From contig CABSMJ010000002.1 in assembly GCA_902478785.1 (NCBI GenBank), positions 136,854-200,853 of the forward strand: a stretch of DNA of 64,000 nt, written 5' to 3'. Position 1 is the first letter of the stretch. Each line of letters begins with the position of its first letter. The position numbers and the translations under genes are program-made. This document shows, one piece after another, positions 35,980-43,566 of this stretch. The stretch comes from an uncultured Oscillospiraceae bacterium. GTDB lineage: Bacteria > Bacillota > Clostridia > Oscillospirales > Oscillospiraceae. Under the pieces are notes generated by a model that saw only the letters and a list, made by a program, of their open reading frames with translations, was not told where the DNA came from and ran no database searches.

Positions 35980-36862
35980 GGGCAGAATTCAGAAGGCACT
36001 CAGCGGCTTCTACTACGTGGACACCGGCAGCGAAATCCTTCGCTGCCGGGCCCGGGGCAAATTCCGCAAGGAGGGCGTGTCCCCCCTGGTGGGAGATATG
36101 GTGGAGGTCCGGGAGTTGGGCGACGGCGAAGGATTCGTGGAGGCCATCGCCCCGCGGAAAAACGCCTTTGCCCGCCCTGCGGTGGCCAACATCGACCAGC
36201 TGGTCATCATTGCCTCTCAGGCCATTCCCAAGACAGAGCCTTACCTCATTGACCGGGTGGCTGCCATCGCGGCCCTGAAGGGCTGCCAGGTGGTGGTGTG
36301 CCTGAACAAGTGCGATCTGGACAGCGCTGACGATCTCTATGAGATCTATACCGCCGCCGGGTTTCCTACGCTGCGGGTCAGCGCGGAGACGGGAGAGGGA
36401 CTGGAGGAGCTCCGGCAGCAAATATCTGGCAAGCTATCTGCCTTTACAGGGAATTCCGGCGTAGGGAAGTCCAGCATCCTCAATGCCCTGGATCCGGAGT
36501 ATCACATCCAGGTAGGGGAGGTCAGCAATGCCCTGGGCCGTGGTCGGCACACCACCCGCCATGTGGAGCTCTACCGCTTGAACTGCGGCGCGGAGGTGGT
36601 GGACTCTCCCGGTTTTTCCTCCTTTGACACGGAGGAGCTGAACCTGGAGCTCAAGCATCACCTGCCGGAGACCTTTTTGGAGTTTGCCCCCTATCTGAAC
36701 AGCTGCCGCTTTGTAGGCTGCAGCCACACCAAGGAGAAGGGCTGCGCCGTACTGGAGGCAGTCCGGGCGGGGAAGATCCCCAAGAGCCGCCACGAGAGCT
36801 ACCTGCGGCTCTATGAGGAGCTCAAGCCGCTCAAGGATTGGGAGGCCAAGGAAAAGAAGTAA
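35972..36862 (+). CDS. rsgA: Small ribosomal subunit GTPase RsgA
   Basis: RsgA (YloQ/CpgA) checks late 30S assembly. The 296-residue protein has an N-terminal OB-fold, then the permuted GTPase motifs NKCD (G4), SAETGEG, GNSGVGKSSILN (G1), DSPGFSSF (G3), and a C-terminal zinc cluster near CRFVGCSHTKEKGCAV. ATG 35972 lies inside the prkC end, with GGCAGGTGA upstream. In Bacillus it is followed by rpe, thiN and spoVM; here a hairpin and then spoVM follow. Confidence 0.96.
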   Translation: MAKGRIQKALSGFYYVDTGSEILRCRARGKFRKEGVSPLVGDMVEVRELGDGEGFVEAIAPRKNAFARPAVANIDQLVIIASQAIPKTEPYLIDRVAAIAALKGCQVVVCLNKCDLDSADDLYEIYTAAGFPTLRVSAETGEGLEELRQQISGKLSAFTGNSGVGKSSILNALDPEYHIQVGEVSNALGRGRHTTRHVELYRLNCGAEVVDSPGFSSFDTEELNLELKHHLPETFLEFAPYLNSCRFVGCSHTKEKGCAVLEAVRAGKIPKSRHESYLRLYEELKPLKDWEAKEKK

Positions 36863-36906
36863 AGCTGGCGAGAATCGTCAGCAGGCACAAACGCAAAATG
36901 CGGCAC

Positions 36907-36940
36907 AAAGGCCGCCGGGAAATTTCCCGGCGGCCTTTTT
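36907..36940 (+). terminator. Terminator after rsgA
   Basis: AAGGCCGCCGGGAA pairs with TTCCCGGCGGCCTT around a minimal loop, then five T. Confidence 0.9.
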
Positions 36941-36994
36941 CGTACCTTTTGCCGGCAAGCGGTATATACTGGAGAGAAAGGAGGGTGGGGAACG

Positions 36995-37144
36995 ATGTGG
37001 GGACGCGGTCCCTGTTGGATCGGCGTATGCGCCCTGGCCCTGGGACTGAGCATTCTGATCGTCGCCATCTTTCCGGTGGGCGGTCTGATGTTCTTGGTGG
37101 CCATGCTGCTGATCGCCTGTGGCGTGTGCTGTTTGAAGCGGTAA
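36995..37144 (+). CDS. 49-residue small membrane protein upstream of spoVM
   Basis: A short open frame begins with ATG 36995 and ends TAA 37142-37144. AAAGGAGGG lies about 8 bases upstream, a strong ribosome binding site. The product has two closely spaced hydrophobic stretches (about residues 9-27 and 28-46), three Cys near the ends and a basic LKR end. I recognise no family. It sits between the rsgA terminator and spoVM (21 bases before the latter), so it is probably cotranscribed with spoVM and the SipL-like gene. A role in the spore envelope is inference from position only. Confidence 0.6.
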   Translation: MWGRGPCWIGVCALALGLSILIVAIFPVGGLMFLVAMLLIACGVCCLKR

Positions 37145-37165
37145 AGGGAGAGAGGAGGAGAACGC

Positions 37166-37240
37166 ATGAAAATCGTGGTGGTAAAGTCCCCCCGCATTCT
37201 TCGGGGTCTGCTGTGCCGGGTCTTTGGCATCCATGCATAA
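37166..37240 (+). CDS. spoVM: Stage V sporulation protein M (SpoVM), 24 residues
   Basis: A 24-codon gene too short for routine ORF calling. The product begins MKIVVVKSPRILRGLL and ends in a short basic/aromatic tail, matching the amphipathic helix of SpoVM (Bacillus form 26 residues, with the conserved K-x-P-x-x-L-x-G pattern). SpoVM recognises the positive curvature of the forespore membrane and recruits SpoIVA to start coat assembly. GAGGAGG lies about 8 bases upstream. Position supports it: in Bacillus spoVM follows prkC-rsgA-rpe-thiN. The SipL-like gene follows and spoIVA is 4 kb downstream. Confidence 0.85.
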   Translation: MKIVVVKSPRILRGLLCRVFGIHA

Positions 37241-37341
37241 GCTTTCCTGAGACCGCATAGTCTTTGACAGGTGCCGACGGTCGGAGCGGACTGGCTTCGT
37301 TTCGTTCCGGCCCCCAGTCGAAGGAAAGGAACGGTCAACGC

Positions 37342-38871
37342 ATGGAACTGGAATTGAAACAGGCGGCATTTGACTGCTATGAAACATCAGCCGATGCGGC
37401 AATCACACAGGAGGAGAGCGCAGAACATATTGTACCGGATTACTGCCCGGACATTGCACGCATCATCGACAGCACCGGTTCGGTCTATGTGCACAGCCGG
37501 GAGCTGCGGGACGGCAAGGCCGAGATCACCGGTGCGGTGCAGGTGACGGTGCTGTATTTCCCCGACGGCGAAAGCGGCATCCGCACCTTGGAGTTTGCCC
37601 TGCCCTTTTCCGTACAGGGCGAGGGGAAGGGGGACCGGCTCCTGGCAGAGCCGGAGCTGGAGTCCATTGAGACTCGGTTGGTGAATCCCAGGAAGATCTC
37701 TACGCGCTGCCGTCTCCTGACCCGCCTGACGGCTGGCCAGCGGGTCAGGACGCAGTGCTGTGAGGACGTGGAGGACGGGGAAGGGTCTTTGGGCATCGAA
37801 AAGAAGCAGGAGACCTACCACGCCTCCGCGGTGACGCAGATTCTGGAAAAGGACTTCACCTTTTCCGATACCTTCCATATCTCGCCGGGCAAAGAGGCGG
37901 CGGAGGAGCTGGTGCTGAAAAAGGTCCGGCCGGCCATCTCTGAGACCAAGCTCATCGGCAGCAAGCTCATCCTCAAGGGCGTATTTACCGTGGAGTTTTT
38001 GTGCCGCAGCGCAGGAAATCAGTATTACGCCGCCTCTGGAGAGCTGCCCTTTTCCCAGATTTTGGAGGCAGAGGAGCCGGCGGAAAACGCCGCCTGTCAG
38101 GCGCTTTTGCAGCTGACAGGTGCGGAGTTCCAGCTGGACAGCGAGGGAGACGACGGACACGCCATCTCCGTGACGCTGTATCTTCATGCCTGGGCCTCGT
38201 TGCGGGAGGAGCGGGAGCTGACGCTGTTGACGGACCTGTACAGCACCGCCTATGACCTGACCTATGAGGCGGCACCGGTGAGCTTCTCCGAATTTGCCCA
38301 GAACCTTCTGCGGCGCCAGAATGTCCGAGAGGTGCTGGAGATCGGGGTCACGGCAAAGAGCCTATTGTCGCTGGACGCAAACTGCGGCGCGGTCACTGTC
38401 ACCCGGGAGCGGGAGGTGGTGACGCTGCGGACTACGGCCAGCCTTCGGGCGCTGTATCTGGACGAAGGGGGGACGCCTCTGGTCTCCGAGCGCCGGGTGG
38501 AGGTATCCGCCCAGCTGGAGCTGCCGGAGGAGTGCCAGGTGACGGCCCGGGCCTGCTGCGCCGAGGAGGTCCAGGGAAGCCTGGCAGACCGGGGCATCGA
38601 GGTCCGCTTCCCGGTGGACTTTGCGGTGGAGGCAATATCCCGGCGGAAGGTCCCGGCGGTCACTTCGGCCAAACTGGACGACGAAAAGCCCAAGGATCTG
38701 TCCGGGCAGCCCTCCGTGGTCCTTCGTTATCTGGACGGCGGGGAGAGCCTGTGGGACCTGGCCAAGCGATACAGCACCACCGGAGCCGATATTCTGGCGG
38801 CCAACGAGCTGGAGACGGAGGCAGATGTGCCCGGCGACCGGCTTTTGCTGATCCCGCGGAAGCGGAGCTAG
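37342..38871 (+). CDS. sipL: SPOCS (DUF3794) and LysM protein, SipL-like coat morphogenesis protein
   Basis: A 509-residue protein. The N-terminal and middle parts contain DUF3794/SPOCS-type modules; examples are AAITQEESAEHIVPDYCPD at about 23-41 and a second module around 205-235. A LysM domain closes the protein (about 465-506, with ESLWDLAKRYSTTGADILAAN). This architecture is that of Clostridioides SipL, which binds SpoIVA through its LysM domain and tethers the coat to the forespore. ATG 37342 is preferred over a longer upstream reading that overlaps spoVM; AAGGAAAGGA lies about 11 bases before. Adjacent spoVM and nearby spoIVA support the call. Confidence 0.85.
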   Translation: MELELKQAAFDCYETSADAAITQEESAEHIVPDYCPDIARIIDSTGSVYVHSRELRDGKAEITGAVQVTVLYFPDGESGIRTLEFALPFSVQGEGKGDRLLAEPELESIETRLVNPRKISTRCRLLTRLTAGQRVRTQCCEDVEDGEGSLGIEKKQETYHASAVTQILEKDFTFSDTFHISPGKEAAEELVLKKVRPAISETKLIGSKLILKGVFTVEFLCRSAGNQYYAASGELPFSQILEAEEPAENAACQALLQLTGAEFQLDSEGDDGHAISVTLYLHAWASLREERELTLLTDLYSTAYDLTYEAAPVSFSEFAQNLLRRQNVREVLEIGVTAKSLLSLDANCGAVTVTREREVVTLRTTASLRALYLDEGGTPLVSERRVEVSAQLELPEECQVTARACCAEEVQGSLADRGIEVRFPVDFAVEAISRRKVPAVTSAKLDDEKPKDLSGQPSVVLRYLDGGESLWDLAKRYSTTGADILAANELETEADVPGDRLLLIPRKRS

Positions 38872-38881
38872 AGAATATAAA

Positions 38882-38920
38882 AAAGCGCGGGACGAAGCTT
38901 GAGCTTCGTCCCGCGCTTTG
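38882..38920. terminator. Bidirectional terminator between sipL and the ABC transporter
   Basis: AAAGCGCGGGACGAAGC pairs with GCTTCGTCCCGCGCTTT around TTGA; it serves sipL (+) and the convergent ABC ATPase gene (-). Confidence 0.92.
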
Positions 38921-38929
38921 CCTACTTTT

Positions 38930-39700
38930 TTATTGGTCGGAATAGCGGGAGAGGAACTGTCTGGTACGCTCCTCCCGGGGGTTGTCGATGACCTGATGGG
39001 GGTCACCCTGCTCCACAATGACGCCGCCGTCCATGAAAATCACATGGTCTGCCACATCCCGGGCAAAGGCCATCTCATGGGTGACGATGACCATGGTGGT
39101 GTGCTGCTCCGCCAGAGAGCGGATGACCTTCAGCACCTCACCGGTGAGTTCCGGGTCCAGAGCGGAAGTGGGTTCATCAAAGCAGAGAATATCCGGCTTC
39201 ATAGCCAGGGCCCGGGCGATGGCCACACGCTGCTGCTGACCGCCGGAGAGCTGGTGAGGATAGTTGTCCATCCGGTCGGCCAGGCCCATCTTCTCCAGAA
39301 GAGCCTTGCCCTCCGCCTGGATCACGTCATGGGTGTCGCCGGTGTGTTCCGTCTTGGCCAGGAGTTCCCGGGCCAGAGTCACATTCTGCAGCGCTGTATA
39401 CTGAGGGAAGAGGTTGAAGGACTGGAACACCATGCCGAAATGGAGCCGCTTTTTGCGGATGTCGCTCTCCCGCTGGGTGGTCGGGTCATTGGCATCAAAG
39501 AGCGTTTCACCTCGGACAGCGATGGTGCCGTGGTCCGGGGTCTCCAAAAAGTTCAGGCACCGCAGCAGCGTGGTCTTGCCGCTGCCGGAGGAGCCGATGA
39601 TGGAGAGGGCCTGGCCCTCCTCCAGGGAAAAGCTGATGTCCTCCAGAACCCGGGTGGCGCCGAAGTGCTTTTCAATGTGCTGTACGTCCAGAATTGCCAT
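38930..39700 (-). CDS. Polar amino acid ABC transporter, ATP-binding protein
   Basis: A 256-residue GlnQ-type ATPase: Walker A GSSGSGKTTL near residue 36, Q-loop FQSFNLFPQYTALQNV, signature LSGGQQQRVAIARAL and Walker B ILCFDEPTSALDPELTG. It energises import of a polar amino acid through the permease encoded 12 bases upstream on the same strand. It is the last gene of the operon, ending at the bidirectional terminator. Amino acid specificity is not predictable from this subunit. Confidence 0.95.
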   Translation of the reverse strand: MAILDVQHIEKHFGATRVLEDISFSLEEGQALSIIGSSGSGKTTLLRCLNFLETPDHGTIAVRGETLFDANDPTTQRESDIRKKRLHFGMVFQSFNLFPQYTALQNVTLARELLAKTEHTGDTHDVIQAEGKALLEKMGLADRMDNYPHQLSGGQQQRVAIARALAMKPDILCFDEPTSALDPELTGEVLKVIRSLAEQHTTMVIVTHEMAFARDVADHVIFMDGGVIVEQGDPHQVIDNPREERTRQFLSRYSDQ

Positions 39701-39712
39701 ATCGGTGCCTCC

Positions 39713-40366
39713 TTATCTGAAGTAGCTGAGCTTGCGCTCGATGTAGTTGAAGAGAATGGTGAGAACGCCCACGAAGAGAAGATAGAAAAGGCCCGTGTAG
39801 AAGAGAGGCCACACCAGACCGCTGCTCTTCATGTAGGAGTAGCCGGTGAAGGTCAGCTCATACACGGCGATGGTCCGGGCCAGAGAGGTGTCCTTGACCA
39901 AGGTGATGATCTCGTTGGACATGGGAGGCACAATGCGCTTGACCATCTGGAGCAGAGTGATCTTGAAGAAGATCTGGCTCTTGGTCATGCCCAGCACCTC
40001 GCCGGCCTCCCGCTGGCCGACGGGAACGCCCTGGATGCCGCCCCGGTAGATGACGGAGAAGTAGCAGGCGTAGTTGATGGAGAAGGCCACCACCGTGGCC
40101 ACCATCCGGCCTGCATCGCCGCTGGGCCAGATCTGGAATCCGGCGATGCCGGGAACATAAAAAAAGGCGATCAGCTGGAGCATCAAAGGCGTGCCCCGGA
40201 CGATCCAGACCACCGTGTTGCACAGCCAGCGCAGGGGTGTAAACCTGCTCATGGAGCCGAAGGCAATCACCAATCCCAAAGGCAGGGAGAACAGCAGTGT
40301 CAGAAAGAAGATCTCAGTTGTCGTGCCCAAACCTTTGAGCAAAGTCAGTGATACGTTTAGAAGCAT
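39713..40366 (-). CDS. Polar amino acid ABC transporter, permease
   Basis: A 217-residue inner-membrane permease of the HisMQ/GlnP type. It has five or so membrane segments (first about residues 12-38) and the EAA loop GVPVGQREAGEVLGMTKSQI (about 135-154) that docks on the ATPase. The start MLLNVSLTLLKGLGTT fits the family. It lies 96 bases downstream of the binding-protein gene, with a hairpin between them, and 12 bases before the ATPase gene. Confidence 0.93.
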   Translation of the reverse strand: MLLNVSLTLLKGLGTTTEIFFLTLLFSLPLGLVIAFGSMSRFTPLRWLCNTVVWIVRGTPLMLQLIAFFYVPGIAGFQIWPSGDAGRMVATVVAFSINYACYFSVIYRGGIQGVPVGQREAGEVLGMTKSQIFFKITLLQMVKRIVPPMSNEIITLVKDTSLARTIAVYELTFTGYSYMKSSGLVWPLFYTGLFYLLFVGVLTILFNYIERKLSYFR

Positions 40367-40410
40367 GGCGTGAACCCCTTATCCCGTTATAATGTGCAGT
40401 AGGCCAGTCA

Positions 40411-40440
40411 AAGGCAGAGAGCGGATGCTCTCTGCCTTTG
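40411..40440 (-). terminator. Attenuator hairpin between binding-protein and permease genes
   Basis: AAGGCAGAGAGC pairs with GCTCTCTGCCTT across GGAT. Read on the minus strand it ends in CCTTT, so it probably causes partial termination, letting the binding protein be made in excess. Confidence 0.6.
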
Positions 40441-40462
40441 GAGAATGCGGAAATGCTGAAAC

Positions 40463-41281
40463 TTATTCGCCGGGCATCACGATGACCTGGGCGTTCTTGC
40501 AGTAGCCGCGGGTGCAGTTCATGGAACTGGTGACCTCGTCGGTGAGGGTCATGCCGTTCCAAACCACGTCGATGTTCTTGGAATCCAGCTCCATGATCTT
40601 GTTGTCCCAGTCGATGACCACGAACTCTACCTCGACGCCCAGCTTCTCAGCCAGCTTCTTGGCCATGTCGGCATCAAAGCCGATCCAGTTGCCGTTGTCA
40701 TCCTTGTAATCCATGGGGGCGTACTCGGTGATGCCCACGATCAGGGTGCCCTTGTCGCGGATGTAGGCCACATCGCCGTCCTCAGCGGGGACAAATTCCT
40801 CAGCGGCGGGCTGCTCGATCAAAGCGGCCTGGACACCGTAGGTGGTGGCGATCTCCTCCATGGAACCATCAGCATAGCACTCGGAGAGGAAGTTGTTGAT
40901 GTAGTCGGTCAGGTCGGAATCCTTCCGGCAGCCCACACCGTACTCCTCGCTGTTGAGCTCCTCGGTGAAGACCAAATCGGGATAGCTGGTGCCCTCGCCG
41001 ATCATGGCGCCGGCCATCAGCAGGTCGATGATGGCGGCATCAGAGGTACCGGAGGCAACCTCCATCAGCGCGTCAGCCTGAGAGGCAACGGAGTTGTACG
41101 TGAAGCCCTTCTCCTGGGCCATGGCTTCACCGGCGGAACCGGCTTCCACAGCATAGGTCAGAGAGGTCTCCTCACTGCTCCCGCCGTTAGAAGAGGGAGT
41201 GGTGGTGCCGCTCTGGCCGCAGGCAGCCAGGGACAGCGCCATCATGCCGGCCAGAGTCAGCGCAAGCAATCTTCTTTTCAT
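40463..41281 (-). CDS. Polar amino acid ABC transporter, substrate-binding lipoprotein
   Basis: A 272-residue periplasmic-binding type II protein. It has a lipoprotein signal MKRRLLALTLAGMMALSLAAC with lipobox LAAC (Cys at 21), then a Ser/Thr/Gly-rich tether. The extracellular lobes include DKGTLIVGITEYAPMDYKD and GFDADMAKKLAEKLGVEVEF. The order in this protein is unusual: the segment that normally starts the mature domain (GTLIVGIT-like) lies near residue 165, after a lobe-II-like region, suggesting a circular permutation or fusion of two partial modules. Start is ATG 41281 with GGAGG 8 bases upstream. First gene of the operon. Confidence 0.88.
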   Translation of the reverse strand: MKRRLLALTLAGMMALSLAACGQSGTTTPSSNGGSSEETSLTYAVEAGSAGEAMAQEKGFTYNSVASQADALMEVASGTSDAAIIDLLMAGAMIGEGTSYPDLVFTEELNSEEYGVGCRKDSDLTDYINNFLSECYADGSMEEIATTYGVQAALIEQPAAEEFVPAEDGDVAYIRDKGTLIVGITEYAPMDYKDDNGNWIGFDADMAKKLAEKLGVEVEFVVIDWDNKIMELDSKNIDVVWNGMTLTDEVTSSMNCTRGYCKNAQVIVMPGE

Positions 41282-41678
41282 GTTGTAATCCTCCAAATCA
41301 TCCTTGCGGCACGGTGCCGCTTCGTTTATTACATTAGCAGTTTACCATACTAAATTAATGCTGTAAACAGGAATTTGAGCAGAAACCGTCTAAAAAAAGC
41401 CGCTGAGAATTGTGCAGGTCCACCAAAGGCACAGGCTGTCATACCCAGAGCAGTGGGTTCATACAGTAGGAGCAGGAAAGCAATCCTTCTCAGACAGGAA
41501 ATTGCAGTGCAGAGGCAGGCGGTCCTGCCGCTTCACACCACGCGGAAAGGGAAGGGACAAAGAGGGCGCAAAGGGCGCCCACAGGAAAAACGGCGCGCCG
41601 CCCGCCGCAAGAGCGGCAACCGCGGCATTTTGGTTCCGCACAGGGAAAGATGCCGGGCGGCGACACAGGGAGGTTCGC
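41282..41678. other. 397-base divergent intergenic region (ABC binding protein / spoIVA)
   Basis: No convincing gene. It contains the leader of the minus-strand binding-protein gene with a 7-bp palindrome (41306-41320), an AT-rich stretch (about 41330-41375), the sigma-E-like promoter for spoIVA, and a long spoIVA leader with a GGGCGC/GCGCCC hairpin (41564-41580). The open frames extending upstream of spoIVA look non-coding. Confidence 0.6.
41439..41467 (+). promoter_or_regulatory. Sigma-E-like promoter of spoIVA
   Basis: TCATACC (41439-41445) resembles the sigma-E -35 element (KMATATT) and CATACAGT (41460-41467) the -10 (CATACAMT), with a 14-bp spacer. SpoIVA is sigma-E-controlled in Bacillus and Clostridioides. 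The start codon is about 205 bases downstream, an unusually long leader. Confidence 0.55.
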
Positions 41679-43157
41679 ATGACAAACACAAGTATCTATC
41701 AAAGCATTGCCACCCGCACAGCCGGGGATATCTACATCGGCGTGGTGGGACCGGTCCGGACGGGCAAGTCCACATTTATCAAGCGGTTTATGGAAACCCA
41801 GGTCATCCCCAATATTGAAAATGTCTACCGCCGGGAGCGGGCCAAGGACGAGCTGCCCCAGAGCGGCTCCGGCCGCACCATTATGACCGCCGAGCCCAAG
41901 TTCGTGCCGGACGAGGCAGTGGAGGTGACTTTGGAGGACGGTGCCACCTTCTCCGTCCGGCTCATCGACTGCGTGGGCTATCTGGTGCCGGGCGCCATCG
42001 GTTCCACGGAGGACGATCAGCCCCGGATGGTGACGACGCCCTGGTTTGACCACGAGATCCCTATGGCGGAGGCGGCGGAGGCAGGCACCCGCAAGGTCAT
42101 CGCCGAACACTCCACCATCGGCATCGTGGTCACCACCGACGGTACCATATCCGACATTCCTCGCGAGGATTACCTGGAGGCGGAAGAGCGGGTGATCCGG
42201 GAGCTGCAGGAGCTGGGAAAGCCCTTTATCGTCCTGCTGAACTCGGCGGAAGCGCAGTCGGACCGAGCGGTGGCCATCGCCAAGGACATTGCCTCCCGCT
42301 ATGGCGTGAACTGCGTGCCGGTCAACTGCCTGGAGCTCAGCGAAGAGGATGTGACCCGGCTTTTGAAGGCGGTGCTCTATGAGTTCCCCATGCAGGAGCT
42401 GGATCTGTTTCTGCCTGCCTGGGTGGATGCTCTGCCGGGGGATCACCCCATCAAGGCAGCGGTGTACACCGCCATCCGACAGGAGACCGCGGGACTGCGG
42501 CACATCCGGGAGGCAGAAAGCGCCGTGCGGGCCATGGGCCAGTGCGAGGACATCAGCGAGTCCAAGGTCTTGTCCATTCAGCCCGGCACCGGCGTGGTCT
42601 CGGCGGAGCTTCGGCTGCCCCGGGAGCTGTTCTATCGCACGCTGTCGGAGCAGTCCGGCTTTGATGTGTCGGATGACGGGGACCTGATGAGCCTGCTGAC
42701 CCGCCTGGCTGCTGTCAAGACGGAGTATGACAAGGTAGCCGGAGCGTTGAAGGACGTGCGGGAGACCGGCTACGGCATCGTAGTGCCGGGCATCGACGAG
42801 CTGAAGCTGGAGGAGCCGGAGATCATGAAGCAGGGAGGACGCTACGGCGTGCGGCTGAAAGCCAGCGCTCCTAGCATCCATATGATTCGGGCAGACATCG
42901 AGACCGCTGTCAGTCCCATCGTGGGCAATGAAAAGCAGTCCGAGGACATGGTGAACTACCTGCTCCAGGAGTTTGAGGGAGATACCAGCAAGATCTGGCA
43001 GTCCAACATCTTCGGCCGCAGCTTCCACGAATTGGTCAGCGAGGACCTTCAGTCCAAGCTCAAGCGGATGCCGGACGACGCCAGAAAGAAGCTACGGGAG
43101 ACGTTGGAGCGCATCATCAACGAGGGCAACGGAGGACTCATCTGTATTCTTTTATAA
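41679..43157 (+). CDS. spoIVA: Stage IV sporulation protein A (SpoIVA), coat basement ATPase
   Basis: SpoIVA polymerises on the forespore surface using ATP and forms the coat basement layer, recruited by SpoVM and linked to SipL. The 492-residue length equals the Bacillus protein. Walker A GPVRTGKST lies at residues 24-32; the GTPase-like DCVGYLVPGA and IVVTTDGTI motifs follow, then the helical middle and the conserved C-terminus ending ICILL. ATG 41679 has AGGGAGG 5 bases upstream; the longer reading from 41412 lacks similarity. spoVM and sipL lie 4 kb upstream on the same strand. Confidence 0.96.
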   Translation: MTNTSIYQSIATRTAGDIYIGVVGPVRTGKSTFIKRFMETQVIPNIENVYRRERAKDELPQSGSGRTIMTAEPKFVPDEAVEVTLEDGATFSVRLIDCVGYLVPGAIGSTEDDQPRMVTTPWFDHEIPMAEAAEAGTRKVIAEHSTIGIVVTTDGTISDIPREDYLEAEERVIRELQELGKPFIVLLNSAEAQSDRAVAIAKDIASRYGVNCVPVNCLELSEEDVTRLLKAVLYEFPMQELDLFLPAWVDALPGDHPIKAAVYTAIRQETAGLRHIREAESAVRAMGQCEDISESKVLSIQPGTGVVSAELRLPRELFYRTLSEQSGFDVSDDGDLMSLLTRLAAVKTEYDKVAGALKDVRETGYGIVVPGIDELKLEEPEIMKQGGRYGVRLKASAPSIHMIRADIETAVSPIVGNEKQSEDMVNYLLQEFEGDTSKIWQSNIFGRSFHELVSEDLQSKLKRMPDDARKKLRETLERIINEGNGGLICILL

Positions 43158-43167
43158 GGAAAGAAAA

Positions 43168-43196
43168 AGGGCGTCGGAATTCCGGCGTCCTTTTTT
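43168..43196 (+). terminator. Terminator after spoIVA
   Basis: GGGCGTCGG and CCGGCGTCC form a stem (with two G-T pairs) around AATT, then six T. Confidence 0.85.
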
Positions 43197-43201
43197 GCAG
43201 C

Positions 43202-43549
43202 CTAGGGAAGCTCTTCCGGTCGGGGCGGCCGGGCATAGGACAGCAGACGGGGATCGCAGACGCCTAAGCGGCGGTAATTTTCCCGCCCCTGAAGAAGACT
43301 CAGCCCGTGATTTTCATCGCTGGGCTCCTCATCCGAACACGTAAATACGTCGTTTTCCCACATACAGACCGGGCAGATATAGGCGATGGCCTCTGCCGGC
43401 GGAACGGGAAAAGTCCGGCAGCCGCAGCAGGGGCAGAGATAGATGCCGGGCCTTTCCGGCACCTCGGGTTCTTCCGGCGGCGCCTGCTCCGGGGTGATGT
43501 TGTTGATGGCCGTGGGAAGATAGGTCCATTTGGCTCGGGGATGATCCAT
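43202..43549 (-). CDS. CPCC family cysteine-rich protein
   Basis: A 115-residue protein with YLCPCCGCRTF (about residues 37-47) and ICPVCMWEND (about 58-67), two zinc-ribbon-like CxxC pairs, then a GLSLLQGRENYRRLGVCD segment. This is the CPCC family seen in many bacteria, often next to toxin-immunity genes, but no toxin is visible here. Its function is unknown. It follows ogt by 17 bases on the same strand. Confidence 0.85.
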   Translation of the reverse strand: MDHPRAKWTYLPTAINNITPEQAPPEEPEVPERPGIYLCPCCGCRTFPVPPAEAIAYICPVCMWENDVFTCSDEEPSDENHGLSLLQGRENYRRLGVCDPRLLSYARPPRPEELP

Positions 43550-43566
43550 ACAGGATGCCTCCTTTT

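Noticed and set aside
38918..40351. 477-codon plus-strand open frame opposite the ABC genes
   Set aside because: The minus strand encodes complete ABC ATPase and permease motifs; the plus frame is low-complexity Gly/Val/His.
41412..41678. N-terminal extension of spoIVA by 89 codons
   Set aside because: The extension is Arg/Gly-rich without similarity, contains the promoter, and ATG 41679 has a strong ribosome site and yields the canonical 492 residues.
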